Origin: Granulosicoccus sp045106195
Lineage (GTDB): Bacteria; Pseudomonadota; Gammaproteobacteria; Granulosicoccales; Granulosicoccaceae
Assembly: GCA_045106195.1 (NCBI GenBank)
Contig: JBGCEH010000006.1
Location: 248,001-312,000 of the forward strand
Direction of reading: 5' to 3'
DNA length: 64,000 nt
Made by a program: the position numbers and the translations under genes. Below are positions 1 to 9,098 of the stretch, piece by piece (the first letter of the stretch is position 1; each line of letters starts with the position of its first letter). The notes under the pieces are model-generated. The model saw only the letters and a list, made by a program, of their open reading frames with translations. It ran no database searches and had not been told where the DNA came from.

Positions 1-1224
1 CCGGCACTGGCCATCATCATTGTCTGGAAGCTGTTTGAGCCTGCTATCGTCAGCAACTTGCTTGACAGGGCAATCCCGCAGAACATTCTCGACGCCGGAC
101 CCAAATCGGTTGAGCTATACAAGAACGATATAGGCAACCTCGTTGACAGCGACAAAATAGCGGGTATCACGGACATGGCCAAGCAGGAAGCAGCACAAAT
201 GCTGAGCAACCTGCGGCAAACCAGTGCCTGGGCATTGGTGGTGCTCGCCTTGAGTGCTGCCATTGCGGGTGCAAGGGTGGCACTAAAACGTATCAAGCCT
301 ACAACGCCTGCACGCCATAACGTAGAACGCGTGGTTCGCATCTTTTTAATTAGCTGTGCATCACTGGCCATATTGACTACGCTTGGCATTGTATTGTCAG
401 TGCTGTTCGAATCCATTCGCTTCTTTCAGCAAGTGAGTATTATCGACTTCATTACGGGTACCAAATGGAGTCCACAGACAGCCATCCGGGTCGATCAGGT
501 TGGCTCATCAGGCGCCTTTGGTGCCGTACCTTTGTTTGTCGGTACGTTGCTTATTTCATTTATTGCCATGATTGTGGCGGTACCCTTCGGATTGATGTCC
601 GCTATCTATCTGGCAGAGTACGCCTCGCGTCCAGTGCGCAACGTAGTCAAACCACTTCTTGAAATACTGGCAGGAATTCCGACGGTTGTTTACGGTTTTT
701 TTGCAGCACTGACAGTAGCACCTGCATTACGCGGTTTTGGTGACGCGCTGGGGCTCAGTGTCTCTTCCGAAAGTGCACTGGCTGCGGGTGCTGTAATGGG
801 CATCATGATTATTCCGTTTGTGTCATCGCTTTCCGATGATGTCATTACGGCGGTGCCGCAAGCCATGCGTGACGGTGCATATGCATTGGGTGCGACAAAA
901 TCGGAGACCGTCCGGCAGGTGGTTATTCCCGCCGCACTACCGGGGATTGTCGGAGGAGTTCTACTGGCAGTGTCACGGGCAATTGGTGAGACCATGATTG
1001 TGGTGATGGCCGCAGGCCTTGCTGCCAACATAACCGCCAATCCGCTGGAGGCGGTGACAACGGTTACGGTGCAAATCGTGACATTGCTGACCGGTGATCA
1101 GGAATTTGATACAGCAAAGACTCTGGCAGCCTTTGCTCTGGGACTCATGCTGTTCGTCGTCACGCTATGTCTTAACGTCATTGCACTGCATGTGGTGCGA
1201 AAATACCGGGAGCAATACGAATGA
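1..1224 (+). CDS. pstC: Phosphate ABC transporter permease PstC (5' partial)
   Basis: This is one of two inner-membrane permeases of the high-affinity phosphate importer PstSCAB. The reading frame is open from base 1, so the true start lies upstream of the window and 407 codons are visible. A soluble stretch is followed at about residue 110 by a membrane segment and then by a MetI-type permease domain. The cytoplasmic EAA-like loop that docks on PstB is seen as DGAYALGATKSETVRQVVIP (bases 871-930). The stop TGA overlaps the pstA start in ATGA at 1221-1224, so translation is probably coupled. The pstC-pstA-pstB-phoU order is the usual Pho-regulon arrangement, but the promoter and any PstS gene are outside the window. 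Confidence 0.95.
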   Translation, partial: PALAIIIVWKLFEPAIVSNLLDRAIPQNILDAGPKSVELYKNDIGNLVDSDKIAGITDMAKQEAAQMLSNLRQTSAWALVVLALSAAIAGARVALKRIKPTTPARHNVERVVRIFLISCASLAILTTLGIVLSVLFESIRFFQQVSIIDFITGTKWSPQTAIRVDQVGSSGAFGAVPLFVGTLLISFIAMIVAVPFGLMSAIYLAEYASRPVRNVVKPLLEILAGIPTVVYGFFAALTVAPALRGFGDALGLSVSSESALAAGAVMGIMIIPFVSSLSDDVITAVPQAMRDGAYALGATKSETVRQVVIPAALPGIVGGVLLAVSRAIGETMIVVMAAGLAANITANPLEAVTTVTVQIVTLLTGDQEFDTAKTLAAFALGLMLFVVTLCLNVIALHVVRKYREQYE

Positions 1225-2519
1225 GCAACCCGAAAATGCAATCGCAAACGACCGAGCTTGTCCGGAAGTCACTTAAAAAGCGCTATGCGGCAGAAAAACG
1301 CTTCCGTGCCTACGGCATCTTCGCCATTCTTGGCAGCCTAGGTTTTCTGTTCATCCTGCTGACAAGCATCATCACCAAAGGTTTGCCGGCATTCACGCAG
1401 ACCTATGTAAAACTGGACGTTGAGTTAAGTGCAGACACTCTTGGAATAAGCGAATCACCCACGCTGGATGAACTGCGTGCTGCCAACTACAACGGCGTTA
1501 TTCGGCAAACGTTAAGAGATCAGTTTCCGGATGTCAGCAAACGCAAGGAAAAACGTGCCTTGTACGAACTGGTCAGTATCGGTGCGGAATACGAGTTGTT
1601 CGATCGTGTTGTTGCCAATCCGGCGCTTATCGGCGGCACGCTGACCCTTTGGGTTCCCGCTGATGATGAGATGGGCGCAATCATCAAGAATGGTGATGAT
1701 CTGAGCAACCCCGACAGCATTGTTACCCGCATGAGCGACCAACAGATTGGCTGGGCAAAACAGCTTCAGGACAACGGACAACTGGAAGTACGCTTCAATT
1801 CGACCTTTTTCGAAAATGGCAACTCGCGTGAACCTGAGCTTGCGGGAATTCGTGCAGCTTTGGTGGGCTCGGCGTTTACTTTGTTGATAACTTTCTGTCT
1901 ATCGTTTCCTATAGCGGTTGCAGCGGCGATCTATCTTGAAGAGTTTGCACCCCAGAATAAATGGACGGATATTGTCGAAGTTAATATCAATAACCTTGCC
2001 GCGGTGCCCTCCATAGTATTTGGCTTGTTGGGCCTGGCGGTGTTCATTAATTTTTTCCACTTGCCCAGATCAGCACCGGTGGTTGGCGGGATCGTGTTGA
2101 GTCTCATGACACTGCCAACGATTATTATCTCCAGTCGTGCAGCATTGAAGGCAGTTCCGCCTTCTATTCGGGAGGCTGCCAGAGGGCTTGGGGCATCTGA
2201 TTTGCAAGTCGTGACACATCATGTCCTGCCTCTGGCGATGCCGGGGATTCTAACCGGCACCATTATTGGACTGGCGCAAGCGCTGGGTGAGACAGCTCCC
2301 CTGCTCATGATTGGTATGGTCGCGTTCATCGTGGATATACCGCAATCGGTTACCGACTCTGCTACGGTGCTACCGGTCCAGGTCTATTTATGGGCAGATA
2401 GCCCGGAGCGGGCCTTTGTAGAGAAAACCTCGGCCGCGATTATGGTTCTGCTTGCATTTCTGGTAGCCATGAATGCCGTGGCTGTCATGTTGCGTAAACG
2501 ATTCGAGCGACGTTGGTAG
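1221..2519 (+). CDS. pstA: Phosphate ABC transporter permease PstA
   Basis: This is the second permease subunit of the phosphate importer, 432 residues. It is longer than the roughly 300-residue E. coli PstA because a soluble region of about 160 residues follows the first membrane helix (near residue 40), as in the DUF3333-type PstA proteins of many proteobacteria. The MetI permease domain occupies about residues 205-430. The EAA motif is EAARGLGASDLQVVTHHVLP. The ATG at 1221 overlaps the pstC stop. The pstB start lies 13 bases downstream, which supports one operon. Confidence 0.95.
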   Translation: MSNPKMQSQTTELVRKSLKKRYAAEKRFRAYGIFAILGSLGFLFILLTSIITKGLPAFTQTYVKLDVELSADTLGISESPTLDELRAANYNGVIRQTLRDQFPDVSKRKEKRALYELVSIGAEYELFDRVVANPALIGGTLTLWVPADDEMGAIIKNGDDLSNPDSIVTRMSDQQIGWAKQLQDNGQLEVRFNSTFFENGNSREPELAGIRAALVGSAFTLLITFCLSFPIAVAAAIYLEEFAPQNKWTDIVEVNINNLAAVPSIVFGLLGLAVFINFFHLPRSAPVVGGIVLSLMTLPTIIISSRAALKAVPPSIREAARGLGASDLQVVTHHVLPLAMPGILTGTIIGLAQALGETAPLLMIGMVAFIVDIPQSVTDSATVLPVQVYLWADSPERAFVEKTSAAIMVLLAFLVAMNAVAVMLRKRFERRW

Positions 2520-2532
2520 CGTTATTACTACA

Positions 2533-3411
2533 ATGAATACAGCAGTCACAGACGATATACTCACCAGATCAACCTTAAAGAGTCAGCCAGTGCCCAACTC
2601 CGCCCAGGAAGCATTTGACAACCTAACCGAGACCGTCGGACAGGTACAAGTCGACAACCCCAAGATGCGCGCCGAGAACGTCGACGTTTTCTATGGTGAA
2701 AAACAAGCTATCTATGATGTAAACCTGGATATCGGCAGTAATGAAGTTATTGCCATGATAGGCCCGTCCGGATGCGGCAAGTCGACTTTCCTACGCTGCC
2801 TCAATCGCATGAACGATACCATTCCTTCATGCAAGGTAACAGGCAAGCTCACCCTTGACGGAGAAGACCTTTACGGCGCCGACCTGGATCCTGTATTGCT
2901 ACGAGCGCGTGTTGGCATGGTCTTCCAGAAGCCAAACCCGTTTGCCAAATCCATTTATGACAATGTCGCTTATGGTCCACGGATACATGGATTGTCTGCC
3001 AACCGGGCAGAGCTGGACGACATCGTCGTAGACAGCCTTAAAAAGGCCGGGCTTTACGATGAAGTCAAGGACCGACTGGATGCTCCGGGCACCAGCCTGT
3101 CGGGTGGACAGCAACAGCGACTTTGTATAGCACGCTCCATTGCGGTAAGCCCGGAGGTTATTCTCATGGACGAACCGTGCTCGGCACTGGATCCCATTGC
3201 CACAGCAAGAATCGAGGAGCTGATTGACGAGCTTCGTCAGAATTATGCGATTGCTATTGTTACGCACTCCATGCAGCAGGCGGCACGTGTTTCCCAGCGT
3301 ACGGCCTACTTCCATCTTGGCAAACTCGTTGAGGTCTCTGACACCAACACTGTGTTTACCAATCCTCAGCATGAGCTGACTGAAAATTACATCACTGGCC
3401 GGTTCGGCTGA
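2533..3411 (+). CDS. pstB: Phosphate ABC transporter ATP-binding protein PstB
   Basis: This is the ATPase subunit that drives phosphate import. The ATG at 2533 (MNTAVTDD) is preferred over the in-frame start at 2473, which would overlap pstA by 47 bases; it gives 292 residues. Visible motifs are Walker A GPSGCGKST (about residue 77), the ABC signature LSGGQQQR (about 188), Walker B VILMDEP (about 209) and the switch histidine in IVTHSMQQAAR. The N-terminal extension of about 45 residues before the ABC domain is somewhat longer than in E. coli PstB. phoU begins 13 bases downstream. Confidence 0.96.
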   Translation: MNTAVTDDILTRSTLKSQPVPNSAQEAFDNLTETVGQVQVDNPKMRAENVDVFYGEKQAIYDVNLDIGSNEVIAMIGPSGCGKSTFLRCLNRMNDTIPSCKVTGKLTLDGEDLYGADLDPVLLRARVGMVFQKPNPFAKSIYDNVAYGPRIHGLSANRAELDDIVVDSLKKAGLYDEVKDRLDAPGTSLSGGQQQRLCIARSIAVSPEVILMDEPCSALDPIATARIEELIDELRQNYAIAIVTHSMQQAARVSQRTAYFHLGKLVEVSDTNTVFTNPQHELTENYITGRFG

Positions 3412-3424
3412 GCGGATTACAATT

Positions 3425-4147
3425 ATGGACAAGCTGCATCTTGATCAACACATCTCCCATCAGTTCAACAAAGAGCTGGAGGACATCCGTAACAAGGTCC
3501 TGAAAATGGGCGGTCTGGTAGAGCAACAAGTAAACGATGGACTCTCCGCGCTACTTGAGGCCGATAACGATCTGGCGACCGAAGTGGCCCAGAGAGACTT
3601 CGAGGTGAACCGACTGGAAGTGGAGATTGACGAAGAATGTACGCAGGTACTGGCACGTCGCCAGCCTGCCGCCAGCGACCTTCGATTAATGGTTACTGTC
3701 ATTAAAGTGATTACCGATCTTGAGCGTATCGGTGATGAAGCAGAAAAACTCGGGCGTTTTACGCGCGACCTGACTGCCATGCCAAATGACAGCATGCCCA
3801 GCTACCGAAAGGAGTTACGTCATCTTGGTGAACTGGTGAAGTCAATGCTACACGACACGCTCGATGCCTTTGCCAGGATGGATGTGGATGCTGCGTTGAG
3901 GATTGCCGAGCGTGACGAAGACGTAAACCGCGAATATGAGACACTGGAGCGGCTGCTGGCCACCCACCTGGTGGAAGATCCCAGGCAGGTATCCAAGTTA
4001 TTCAAAATTACCTGGTGCGCACGAGCACTGGAACGCGTAGGCGATCACTCCGTGAATATTTGCGAGTACGTGGTCTATCTGGTGAAAGGACGTGACATCC
4101 GCCACACCAGTTTCGACAAGATACGCTCCGAGTTCATGACCGACTAG
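3425..4147 (+). CDS. phoU: Phosphate signalling protein PhoU
   Basis: PhoU links Pst transport activity to the PhoR/PhoB two-component system and restrains the Pho regulon when phosphate is sufficient. The 240-residue length is typical. The sequence is almost entirely helical and carries the two PhoU repeats, each with a metal-binding acidic signature (VIKVITDLERIGDEAEKL and ARALERVGDHSVNICEYV). It is the last gene of the pst operon and converges with the protease gene on the other strand. No clear terminator hairpin is seen in the 40-base gap. Confidence 0.96.
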   Translation: MDKLHLDQHISHQFNKELEDIRNKVLKMGGLVEQQVNDGLSALLEADNDLATEVAQRDFEVNRLEVEIDEECTQVLARRQPAASDLRLMVTVIKVITDLERIGDEAEKLGRFTRDLTAMPNDSMPSYRKELRHLGELVKSMLHDTLDAFARMDVDAALRIAERDEDVNREYETLERLLATHLVEDPRQVSKLFKITWCARALERVGDHSVNICEYVVYLVKGRDIRHTSFDKIRSEFMTD

Positions 4148-4187
4148 GTTTAGAACGAGGGTAAATACCTGACGCAGATAGGGTCTT

Positions 4188-5273
4188 TCATCCTAACAAT
4201 GACCTCACACGACAATTACAGGTAGCCCGAGTACAGAACACCGCCAGCAACAACCACAACCCTGGCCATGCGAGTGCCCCTCCTCCAAACAAGCCCCCAT
4301 CGGAGTTCAGACTGCCTTTGAAAAGACGGTCGTTGGCCTGTATCGCTCTGAAAGCGGCCAGTTGTGGGTCCTGAAACGGTACGTCTATGTATTGGCCTAG
4401 CCACGGAATAAAGTGTGAGACGTTGGTGTAGATACCATAGAACAGTGGCAAGCCGCAGCCATTACCAAAGCTTGTGATACCCGCCTGAACCTGGACACCG
4501 TTTGCGTTGATAAACAGAGGACCGCCACTGTCACCTGCGCACGCATCGACCATACCGTCAGCGAAGCCTGCGCATAAATGAGTGTCGGCAATAAGCCCAC
4601 CGTAAGACTGAGGCGCGTTGCACAGCTCATTGGTGATCAAAGGCACCAACGCATCTTGCAACATCGTGGGATACACCGGGTTGTCCGGATCGGCATATTC
4701 GATAGCGCCCCAACCGGCGATAAATCCGAAGGTGCTGGTGAAGTCGTTAGTTTCGCCCGCAAACAATGTCGCAACCGGTGCGTTCACTACGGTTTCGAGT
4801 TCGAGCAGAGCGATATCATTGGGCGGTAATTCCCGCAGCCCGTCATAGTTCGGATGGATGATGATCTGCCGTACACGATGCTCGCGATCAGGGGTATCAC
4901 GCACCAGATCGTCGATACCGGCAACCACACGAATGAAATCCGGTCGCCTCGGCAAGTTGAAAATATCATGCACACAGTGTGCAGCAGTCATTATCCAGCG
5001 ATCGGCCACCAAGGTACCACCACAAAAAAGGCGCTGATCAAGCGGTACAAAACCCGGCGTTACCAGAGCAACCATGGAAGGATACTCACCCGGCTCTGCA
5101 TCACCACCACCGAGAATTCGCGCTGTCAGTGGCCTATTGTTGATGATTGCGGTTGCAGAATCATTGCTACCGGACTGGTTAGTCACAGACTGGTCAAGAC
5201 CAGACTGCGCCATGGCGACCGAGAGGCCACCGACATAGATCAGTGCAGCGAGAAAAGCGGATAGCAAACGCAT
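4188..5273 (-). CDS. Secreted trypsin-like serine protease with GlyGly-CTERM-like tail
   Basis: This is an S1-family endopeptidase precursor of 361 residues. An N-terminal signal peptide ends near AMAQ (residues 20-23), followed by a propeptide of about 30 residues and an Arg52-Ile53 activation site (ARILGGGDAEPGEYP). The catalytic triad is His99 (TAAHC), Asp153 (NDIALLEL) and Ser249 (GDSGGP). Asp243 lies six residues before the serine, at the S1-pocket position of trypsins, which predicts cleavage after Arg or Lys. After the protease domain a linker leads to a GGG turn (330-332), a hydrophobic helix and an Arg-containing end, the architecture of GlyGly-CTERM sorting signals processed by rhombosortase. 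The sorting-signal assignment is an inference from pattern. The gene stands alone and faces phoU. Confidence 0.9.
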   Translation of the reverse strand: MRLLSAFLAALIYVGGLSVAMAQSGLDQSVTNQSGSNDSATAIINNRPLTARILGGGDAEPGEYPSMVALVTPGFVPLDQRLFCGGTLVADRWIMTAAHCVHDIFNLPRRPDFIRVVAGIDDLVRDTPDREHRVRQIIIHPNYDGLRELPPNDIALLELETVVNAPVATLFAGETNDFTSTFGFIAGWGAIEYADPDNPVYPTMLQDALVPLITNELCNAPQSYGGLIADTHLCAGFADGMVDACAGDSGGPLFINANGVQVQAGITSFGNGCGLPLFYGIYTNVSHFIPWLGQYIDVPFQDPQLAAFRAIQANDRLFKGSLNSDGGLFGGGALAWPGLWLLLAVFCTRATCNCRVRSLLG

Positions 5274-5439
5274 GGGGTCTTAAGGTTCCTGTACAAAACG
5301 CACACATGCCTTTTCAGGCAGCGTCGATTCCCTTTGGTTCGAAGGATATCTTCGCTTGAATATCCTAGCGACCAGAAACGGACTTACAGAAGTCTACAGC
5401 ACGTAGAGTGTGTCAACTTTGGAGAAATTACCGAAAAAC

Positions 5440-6087
5440 TCAGGTCTTCTCTTCCGCAGCCAGATCGGGCATCGGGTGCCCAGGCATCAGTTCGTAGGGA
5501 TGTACCCAACCTGGTAGCTCTTTAATACGCCCCAGCCAGGCGTTGATATGCGGATAGTCATCCCAGCTGAATCCGATCTCTTCTGGCCAGAATAAATAGC
5601 CACAAAGCGAGATATCGGCAATGGTAGGTTCTTTGCCCACGACAAACGGAGAATCTGACAGCCTGGCTTCCAGGATTCGTAAGGCTGCAGTGGCACGCTT
5701 GTGCAGGAAGGCTGTTACCTCGTTCTCTCCCTGATCAGTAAACCGGCGCATGAATCTGAGTGTGGACACCGAGCCTGTCAACTTGTGGTTATCGAACAGC
5801 AACCAGCGAAGCACCTCACGATGGGCAGGTACCGACCGGGCATCGTAAAGTTCGAACGCATCAGCCAAATAATCCAGAATGACCCCCGACTGGGATAAGG
5901 TCAGATTTTTGGCTACCAGAGTGGGCACTTCCCCCATCTCGTTGATGGCTCGGTATTCATCTGTGCGGGTTGCACCGTTGAAGAAATCAACAAATTTCGG
6001 CTCCCAATCAGCTGAACAAAGATTGAGCATTAGTGCGGCCTTGTAGGCGTTACCTGACTGGGCGAAGCAGTGCAGCGTGTATTTCAT
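5440..6087 (-). CDS. Glutathione S-transferase family protein
   Basis: A 215-residue protein with an N-terminal thioredoxin-like fold (MKYTLHCFAQSGNAYKAALM) and an all-helical C-terminal domain. The cis-Pro turn is seen in EMGEVPTLV, followed by the helix-start motif LSQSGVILDYLAD that binds the gamma-glutamyl group in GSTs. The ATG at 6087 is chosen because the conserved first beta strand begins directly there; an upstream TTG at 6114 would add only nine unconserved residues. The exact class and substrate cannot be told from sequence. It is a single gene between the protease and tRNA-Ser. Confidence 0.85.
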   Translation of the reverse strand: MKYTLHCFAQSGNAYKAALMLNLCSADWEPKFVDFFNGATRTDEYRAINEMGEVPTLVAKNLTLSQSGVILDYLADAFELYDARSVPAHREVLRWLLFDNHKLTGSVSTLRFMRRFTDQGENEVTAFLHKRATAALRILEARLSDSPFVVGKEPTIADISLCGYLFWPEEIGFSWDDYPHINAWLGRIKELPGWVHPYELMPGHPMPDLAAEEKT

Positions 6088-6177
6088 AGAAAGATAATTT
6101 AAGGATTTGTCCAATTATCGTCTATCTGGGCGGGACGTGCTGATGGAAGGTGTTTTTGATGCACCTGCACTAGGTAA

Positions 6178-6269
6178 TGGCGGAGAGAGAGGGATTCGAA
6201 CCCTCGATACAAGTTACCCTGTATACCAACTTTCCAGGCTGGCGCCTTCAGCCACTCGGCCACCTCTCC
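6178..6269 (-). tRNA. tRNA-Ser (anticodon GGA)
   Basis: The reverse strand folds as a serine tRNA. It has a seven-pair acceptor stem starting GGAGAGG, a D-arm with GCCGAGTGGCTGAAGGC, an anticodon loop CTGGAAA giving anticodon GGA, a long variable arm typical of class II tRNAs, and a T-loop GGTTCGAATCC. Discriminator G is followed by an encoded CCA (bases 6178-6180). Confidence 0.96.
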
Positions 6270-6338
6270 GTACTATTACTACCTTACCTAAACCCTACTT
6301 GCCCTTGGAACTCGGGCAGCCACGCATAATACTCTGAT

Positions 6339-6680
6339 TTACGATTCCGGTGTGCTGCGCGGGGTGTAAATTGGTGAAGGAAACGTCGCCACGTTGCCTT
6401 TAAGTTCAACGACCTTGGCTGTGCCACGCTTTTCGACTTCATCAATGCGAATGATGGAATGCATGGGGATGATGGTCTGGGTGACGCCTTCGAACTCTGT
6501 CTTGAGTTTTTCTTCGCCGGGGTCTACCACCAGCGTGGTGTTGGTGTCGAATACGAGATCCTCGATCACGACAAACCCGTAGAGGTCGCCCTGATACACC
6601 TCGCGGGCATAGATTTCGTACACTCTGTCCTGATCATGCGAGACAAAGCGGATTCTGTAGAGCACGGATTCTTCTTTCAT
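6339..6680 (-). CDS. DUF1820 family protein
   Basis: A small 113-residue, mainly beta-strand protein recognisable as DUF1820, a family of unknown function common in gammaproteobacteria. The sequence begins MKEESVLYRIRFVSHDQDRV and has no signal peptide or membrane segment. Its ATG (6678-6680) overlaps the rluB stop in ATGA, so it is the second gene of an rluB-DUF1820 operon and is probably translated by coupling. The C-terminal 20 residues are Pro/Ser/Thr-rich and likely disordered. No biochemical role can be assigned. Confidence 0.88.
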   Translation of the reverse strand: MKEESVLYRIRFVSHDQDRVYEIYAREVYQGDLYGFVVIEDLVFDTNTTLVVDPGEEKLKTEFEGVTQTIIPMHSIIRIDEVEKRGTAKVVELKGNVATFPSPIYTPRSTPES

Positions 6681-7498
6681 TTACGTTTGCTTCGTTGCTG
6701 TGCCTTGCGACGATGTCTTGGATGCACTGGAATGACTCGCAGCTTGTGTGCCGGGCGCGGTTCGAGTTTAGCCGCCGTAGCGATAGACTCGATTTGCTTG
6801 GCGTCCAGCTCCTGTATTTTTCCACGCGCAAGCCATCGTGGCATTGTAACCGGCCCGAAGCGCGTTCGGATCAGGCGACTGACCTGCATCTCCTGTGATT
6901 CCCACAGGCGTCGCACCATACGGTTGCGCCCTTCTTTGAGTGTCACACGAAACCATTGATTGGCCGTTTCACTGTCTGCCTCGGCGACAATTCTGTCGAA
7001 TTTGGCTAGCCCGTCATCCAGCTCGACGCCAGAAGAAAGGCGTTCTATGATTTCCGGAGTGACCCGACCATTCACTCTGACTGCGTACTGGCGTTCGAAC
7101 TCGCCCGACGGGTGCATCAGGGCATTGGCCAGCTCGCCATCATTGGTCAGCAGCAGCAGACCGAGGGTGTTGATATCCAGTCGTCCTACCGCAATCCAGC
7201 GACCATGGTGCAGCCGTGGCAGATTATCGAAAACGGTTTTGCGTTTTTCGGGATCATCGCGAGTGGTGACCTCGCCCAGTGGCTTGTGGTAAACCAGTAC
7301 CCGTCGCAACTGCTGGTCATCGGTCACGACCTTGTAAAAGCGTCCCTTAACCACCAAGTCATCATTCAGGGTCGCTTTATCGCCCAGTTTTGCAACCTGG
7401 CCGTTAATGCGGATTTCACCCGCGGCAATCCATGTTTCAAGTTCACGTCGTGAACCCAAACCCGTATTTGCCAGTATCTTTTGCAGTCGTTCCGCCAT
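6677..7498 (-). CDS. rluB: 23S rRNA pseudouridine(2605) synthase RluB
   Basis: This enzyme isomerises a uridine of 23S rRNA helix 93 to pseudouridine. The ATG at 7498 (MAERLQKILANTGLGSRREL) starts exactly at the S4 RNA-binding domain (residues 1-60); ten additional upstream codons to 7528 look non-native. The RsuA-family catalytic motif GRLDINTLGLLLLTNDG contains the active-site aspartate. The C-terminal tail is rich in Lys and Arg (HRRKAQQRSKRK), as in other RluB proteins. RluE or RluF would be the main alternatives, but the S4 domain plus basic tail favours RluB. It is divergent from moaB. Confidence 0.9.
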   Translation of the reverse strand: MAERLQKILANTGLGSRRELETWIAAGEIRINGQVAKLGDKATLNDDLVVKGRFYKVVTDDQQLRRVLVYHKPLGEVTTRDDPEKRKTVFDNLPRLHHGRWIAVGRLDINTLGLLLLTNDGELANALMHPSGEFERQYAVRVNGRVTPEIIERLSSGVELDDGLAKFDRIVAEADSETANQWFRVTLKEGRNRMVRRLWESQEMQVSRLIRTRFGPVTMPRWLARGKIQELDAKQIESIATAAKLEPRPAHKLRVIPVHPRHRRKAQQRSKRK

Positions 7499-7581
7499 GC
7501 GCGGGATTCTAACAGGCAAGCGCCTCATTAAACAGGCTGGCGCAGGCTTTAAATAGAGTAAACAGATAGATAGTCACGCTT

Positions 7582-8100
7582 ATGAGCACACCGTCTTTCA
7601 AGTCCCTGAATATTGCCGTCCTAACAATCTCTGACACCCGCGGTGAAGATGAGGATATATCGGGCAAATTGCTGGTCGAGAAGTTGACCGACGCCGGCCA
7701 CCACAATCATGAAAAAGCGATTGTGCGTGATGACAAGTACGCGATTCGAGCGGTGGTTTCTCGCTGGATAAACGATCCTGAAGTGGATGTTGTGCTCAGC
7801 ACCGGCGGTACTGGTGTCACCGGTCGTGATGGAACACCAGAGGCAATTCAACCGTTGCTGGATAAGGAAATAGAAGGCTTTGGCGAGATGTTCAGAGTGC
7901 TCTCCTATGAGGATATCAAGACCTCTACACTGCAATCACGCGCGCTGGCAGGCGTGGCAAACGCTACCTATCTGTTCGTGTTACCCGGATCCAGTAGCGC
8001 TTGTCGAACGGCCTGGGATAAGTTGATTAGTGAACAGCTGGATAATCGGACACGGCCGTGTAATCTGGTGATGCTGATGCCGAGGTTAAAGGAGGTTTAA
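7582..8100 (+). CDS. moaB: Molybdopterin adenylyltransferase-type protein MoaB
   Basis: A 172-residue MogA/MoaB-fold protein of molybdenum-cofactor biosynthesis. The family signature is clear: LTISDTRGEDEDISGKLL at the N terminus and the substrate-binding loop LSTGGTGVTGRDGTPEAI in the middle, followed by a conserved FRVLSYEDI segment. In bacteria lacking MogA this family adenylylates molybdopterin; in E. coli the precise role of MoaB is less clear. No other moa or moe genes are in the window, so the gene appears isolated. It diverges from rluB across 83 bases. Confidence 0.93.
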   Translation: MSTPSFKSLNIAVLTISDTRGEDEDISGKLLVEKLTDAGHHNHEKAIVRDDKYAIRAVVSRWINDPEVDVVLSTGGTGVTGRDGTPEAIQPLLDKEIEGFGEMFRVLSYEDIKTSTLQSRALAGVANATYLFVLPGSSSACRTAWDKLISEQLDNRTRPCNLVMLMPRLKEV

Positions 8101-8123
8101 GCCGCAGCCAATCGGCAATCGCC

Positions 8124-8981
8124 TTACCAGCCACGATGTTCCTTGATCTTCTCGTACGCCTTCTGGATGTTCTGGGTCTTGTCTGTAGCAAGCTTTATCA
8201 TCTCTTCCGGCAGTCCCTTGGATACCAGCTTGTCGGGATGATGCTGACTCATCAGGCGTCGATAAGCGCGCTTTACGGTAGCTTTGTCGTCACTGGGCTC
8301 CACACCCAGGGCTTTGTAGGCATCCCGCACAGAGAAGACTGACGATGTGGACGGTGGTGCTTGACGACCTTCGTTACGACTACCGCCGGACGCACCTGCA
8401 CTCGCACCTGCACCCGCCCCCGTCATGCCCATACTGAAACGCACCAGCACTTCCAGTTGGCGAAAGGTGGTTTCAGTAAAGCCGAGTACCGCAGACACTT
8501 TCAGTAGTGCCACCTCTTCTTCAGGTGACATGACCCCGTCGGCCAGCGCAGCCTGAATCTGGATTTCCAGGAACATTCGGTACAGACTGGTACGACGCTG
8601 ACACTCCTGCCTGAACTGCAACACCAAGGGCTCGGCATCAAAGCCAGGCTGCTTGCCCTGATTAAACAATTTGATGGCAGCAGCACGCAGCTCGCTATCG
8701 AGTTTCATCTGCTTCATGACCGCTTCCGCCAACGCTATCTCGGTAGGATGCACATGCCCGTCAGACTTGGCGATATAGCCCATCACCGAAAACGTCGCGG
8801 TGAAAAATGCCATCTTGATACGCTCGGCTTCGCCCGGTGGAAGATCGTCGTCCGAGACGTCGTGCGTCAGTGTGGCCTTCATACCCTTGTCGAAGGTATG
8901 GCCAAGTGCGGCTCCCAGCACAGCCCCCAGAGGTCCGCCGATCATGAAGCCAAAGGCACCGCCCAGAAGCTTTCCCCACAT
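8124..8981 (-). CDS. djlA: Co-chaperone DjlA
   Basis: A membrane-anchored DnaJ-type co-chaperone that stimulates DnaK. The order is an N-terminal Gly-rich membrane helix (MWGKLLGGAFGFMIGGPLGA, type III topology), a TerB-like helical domain (about 50-180), a short Gly/Ala/Ser linker (about 190-210), and a C-terminal J domain with the HPD tripeptide at 248-250. The 285-residue length is normal for DjlA. It converges with moaB, leaving 23 bases. Confidence 0.94.
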   Translation of the reverse strand: MWGKLLGGAFGFMIGGPLGAVLGAALGHTFDKGMKATLTHDVSDDDLPPGEAERIKMAFFTATFSVMGYIAKSDGHVHPTEIALAEAVMKQMKLDSELRAAAIKLFNQGKQPGFDAEPLVLQFRQECQRRTSLYRMFLEIQIQAALADGVMSPEEEVALLKVSAVLGFTETTFRQLEVLVRFSMGMTGAGAGASAGASGGSRNEGRQAPPSTSSVFSVRDAYKALGVEPSDDKATVKRAYRRLMSQHHPDKLVSKGLPEEMIKLATDKTQNIQKAYEKIKEHRGW

Positions 8982-9098
8982 TGTCTCAGTATCTCTTTTG
9001 TTGTCGATATGAATTAACGGTACACGATGTACTGTAGAACACTTGACCGTTCAGTACACGTAGCGGCGGAACAAGCGTGATTATCAGCAGGAAAAAAA

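Noticed and set aside
2899..3432. 177-codon open frame antisense to pstB
   Set aside because: The sense strand encodes a complete PstB with all motifs; the antisense product has no family similarity.
4854..5264. 136-codon plus-strand frame opposite the protease N terminus
   Set aside because: The minus strand encodes signal peptide, activation site and catalytic His of the protease; the opposite frame has no features.
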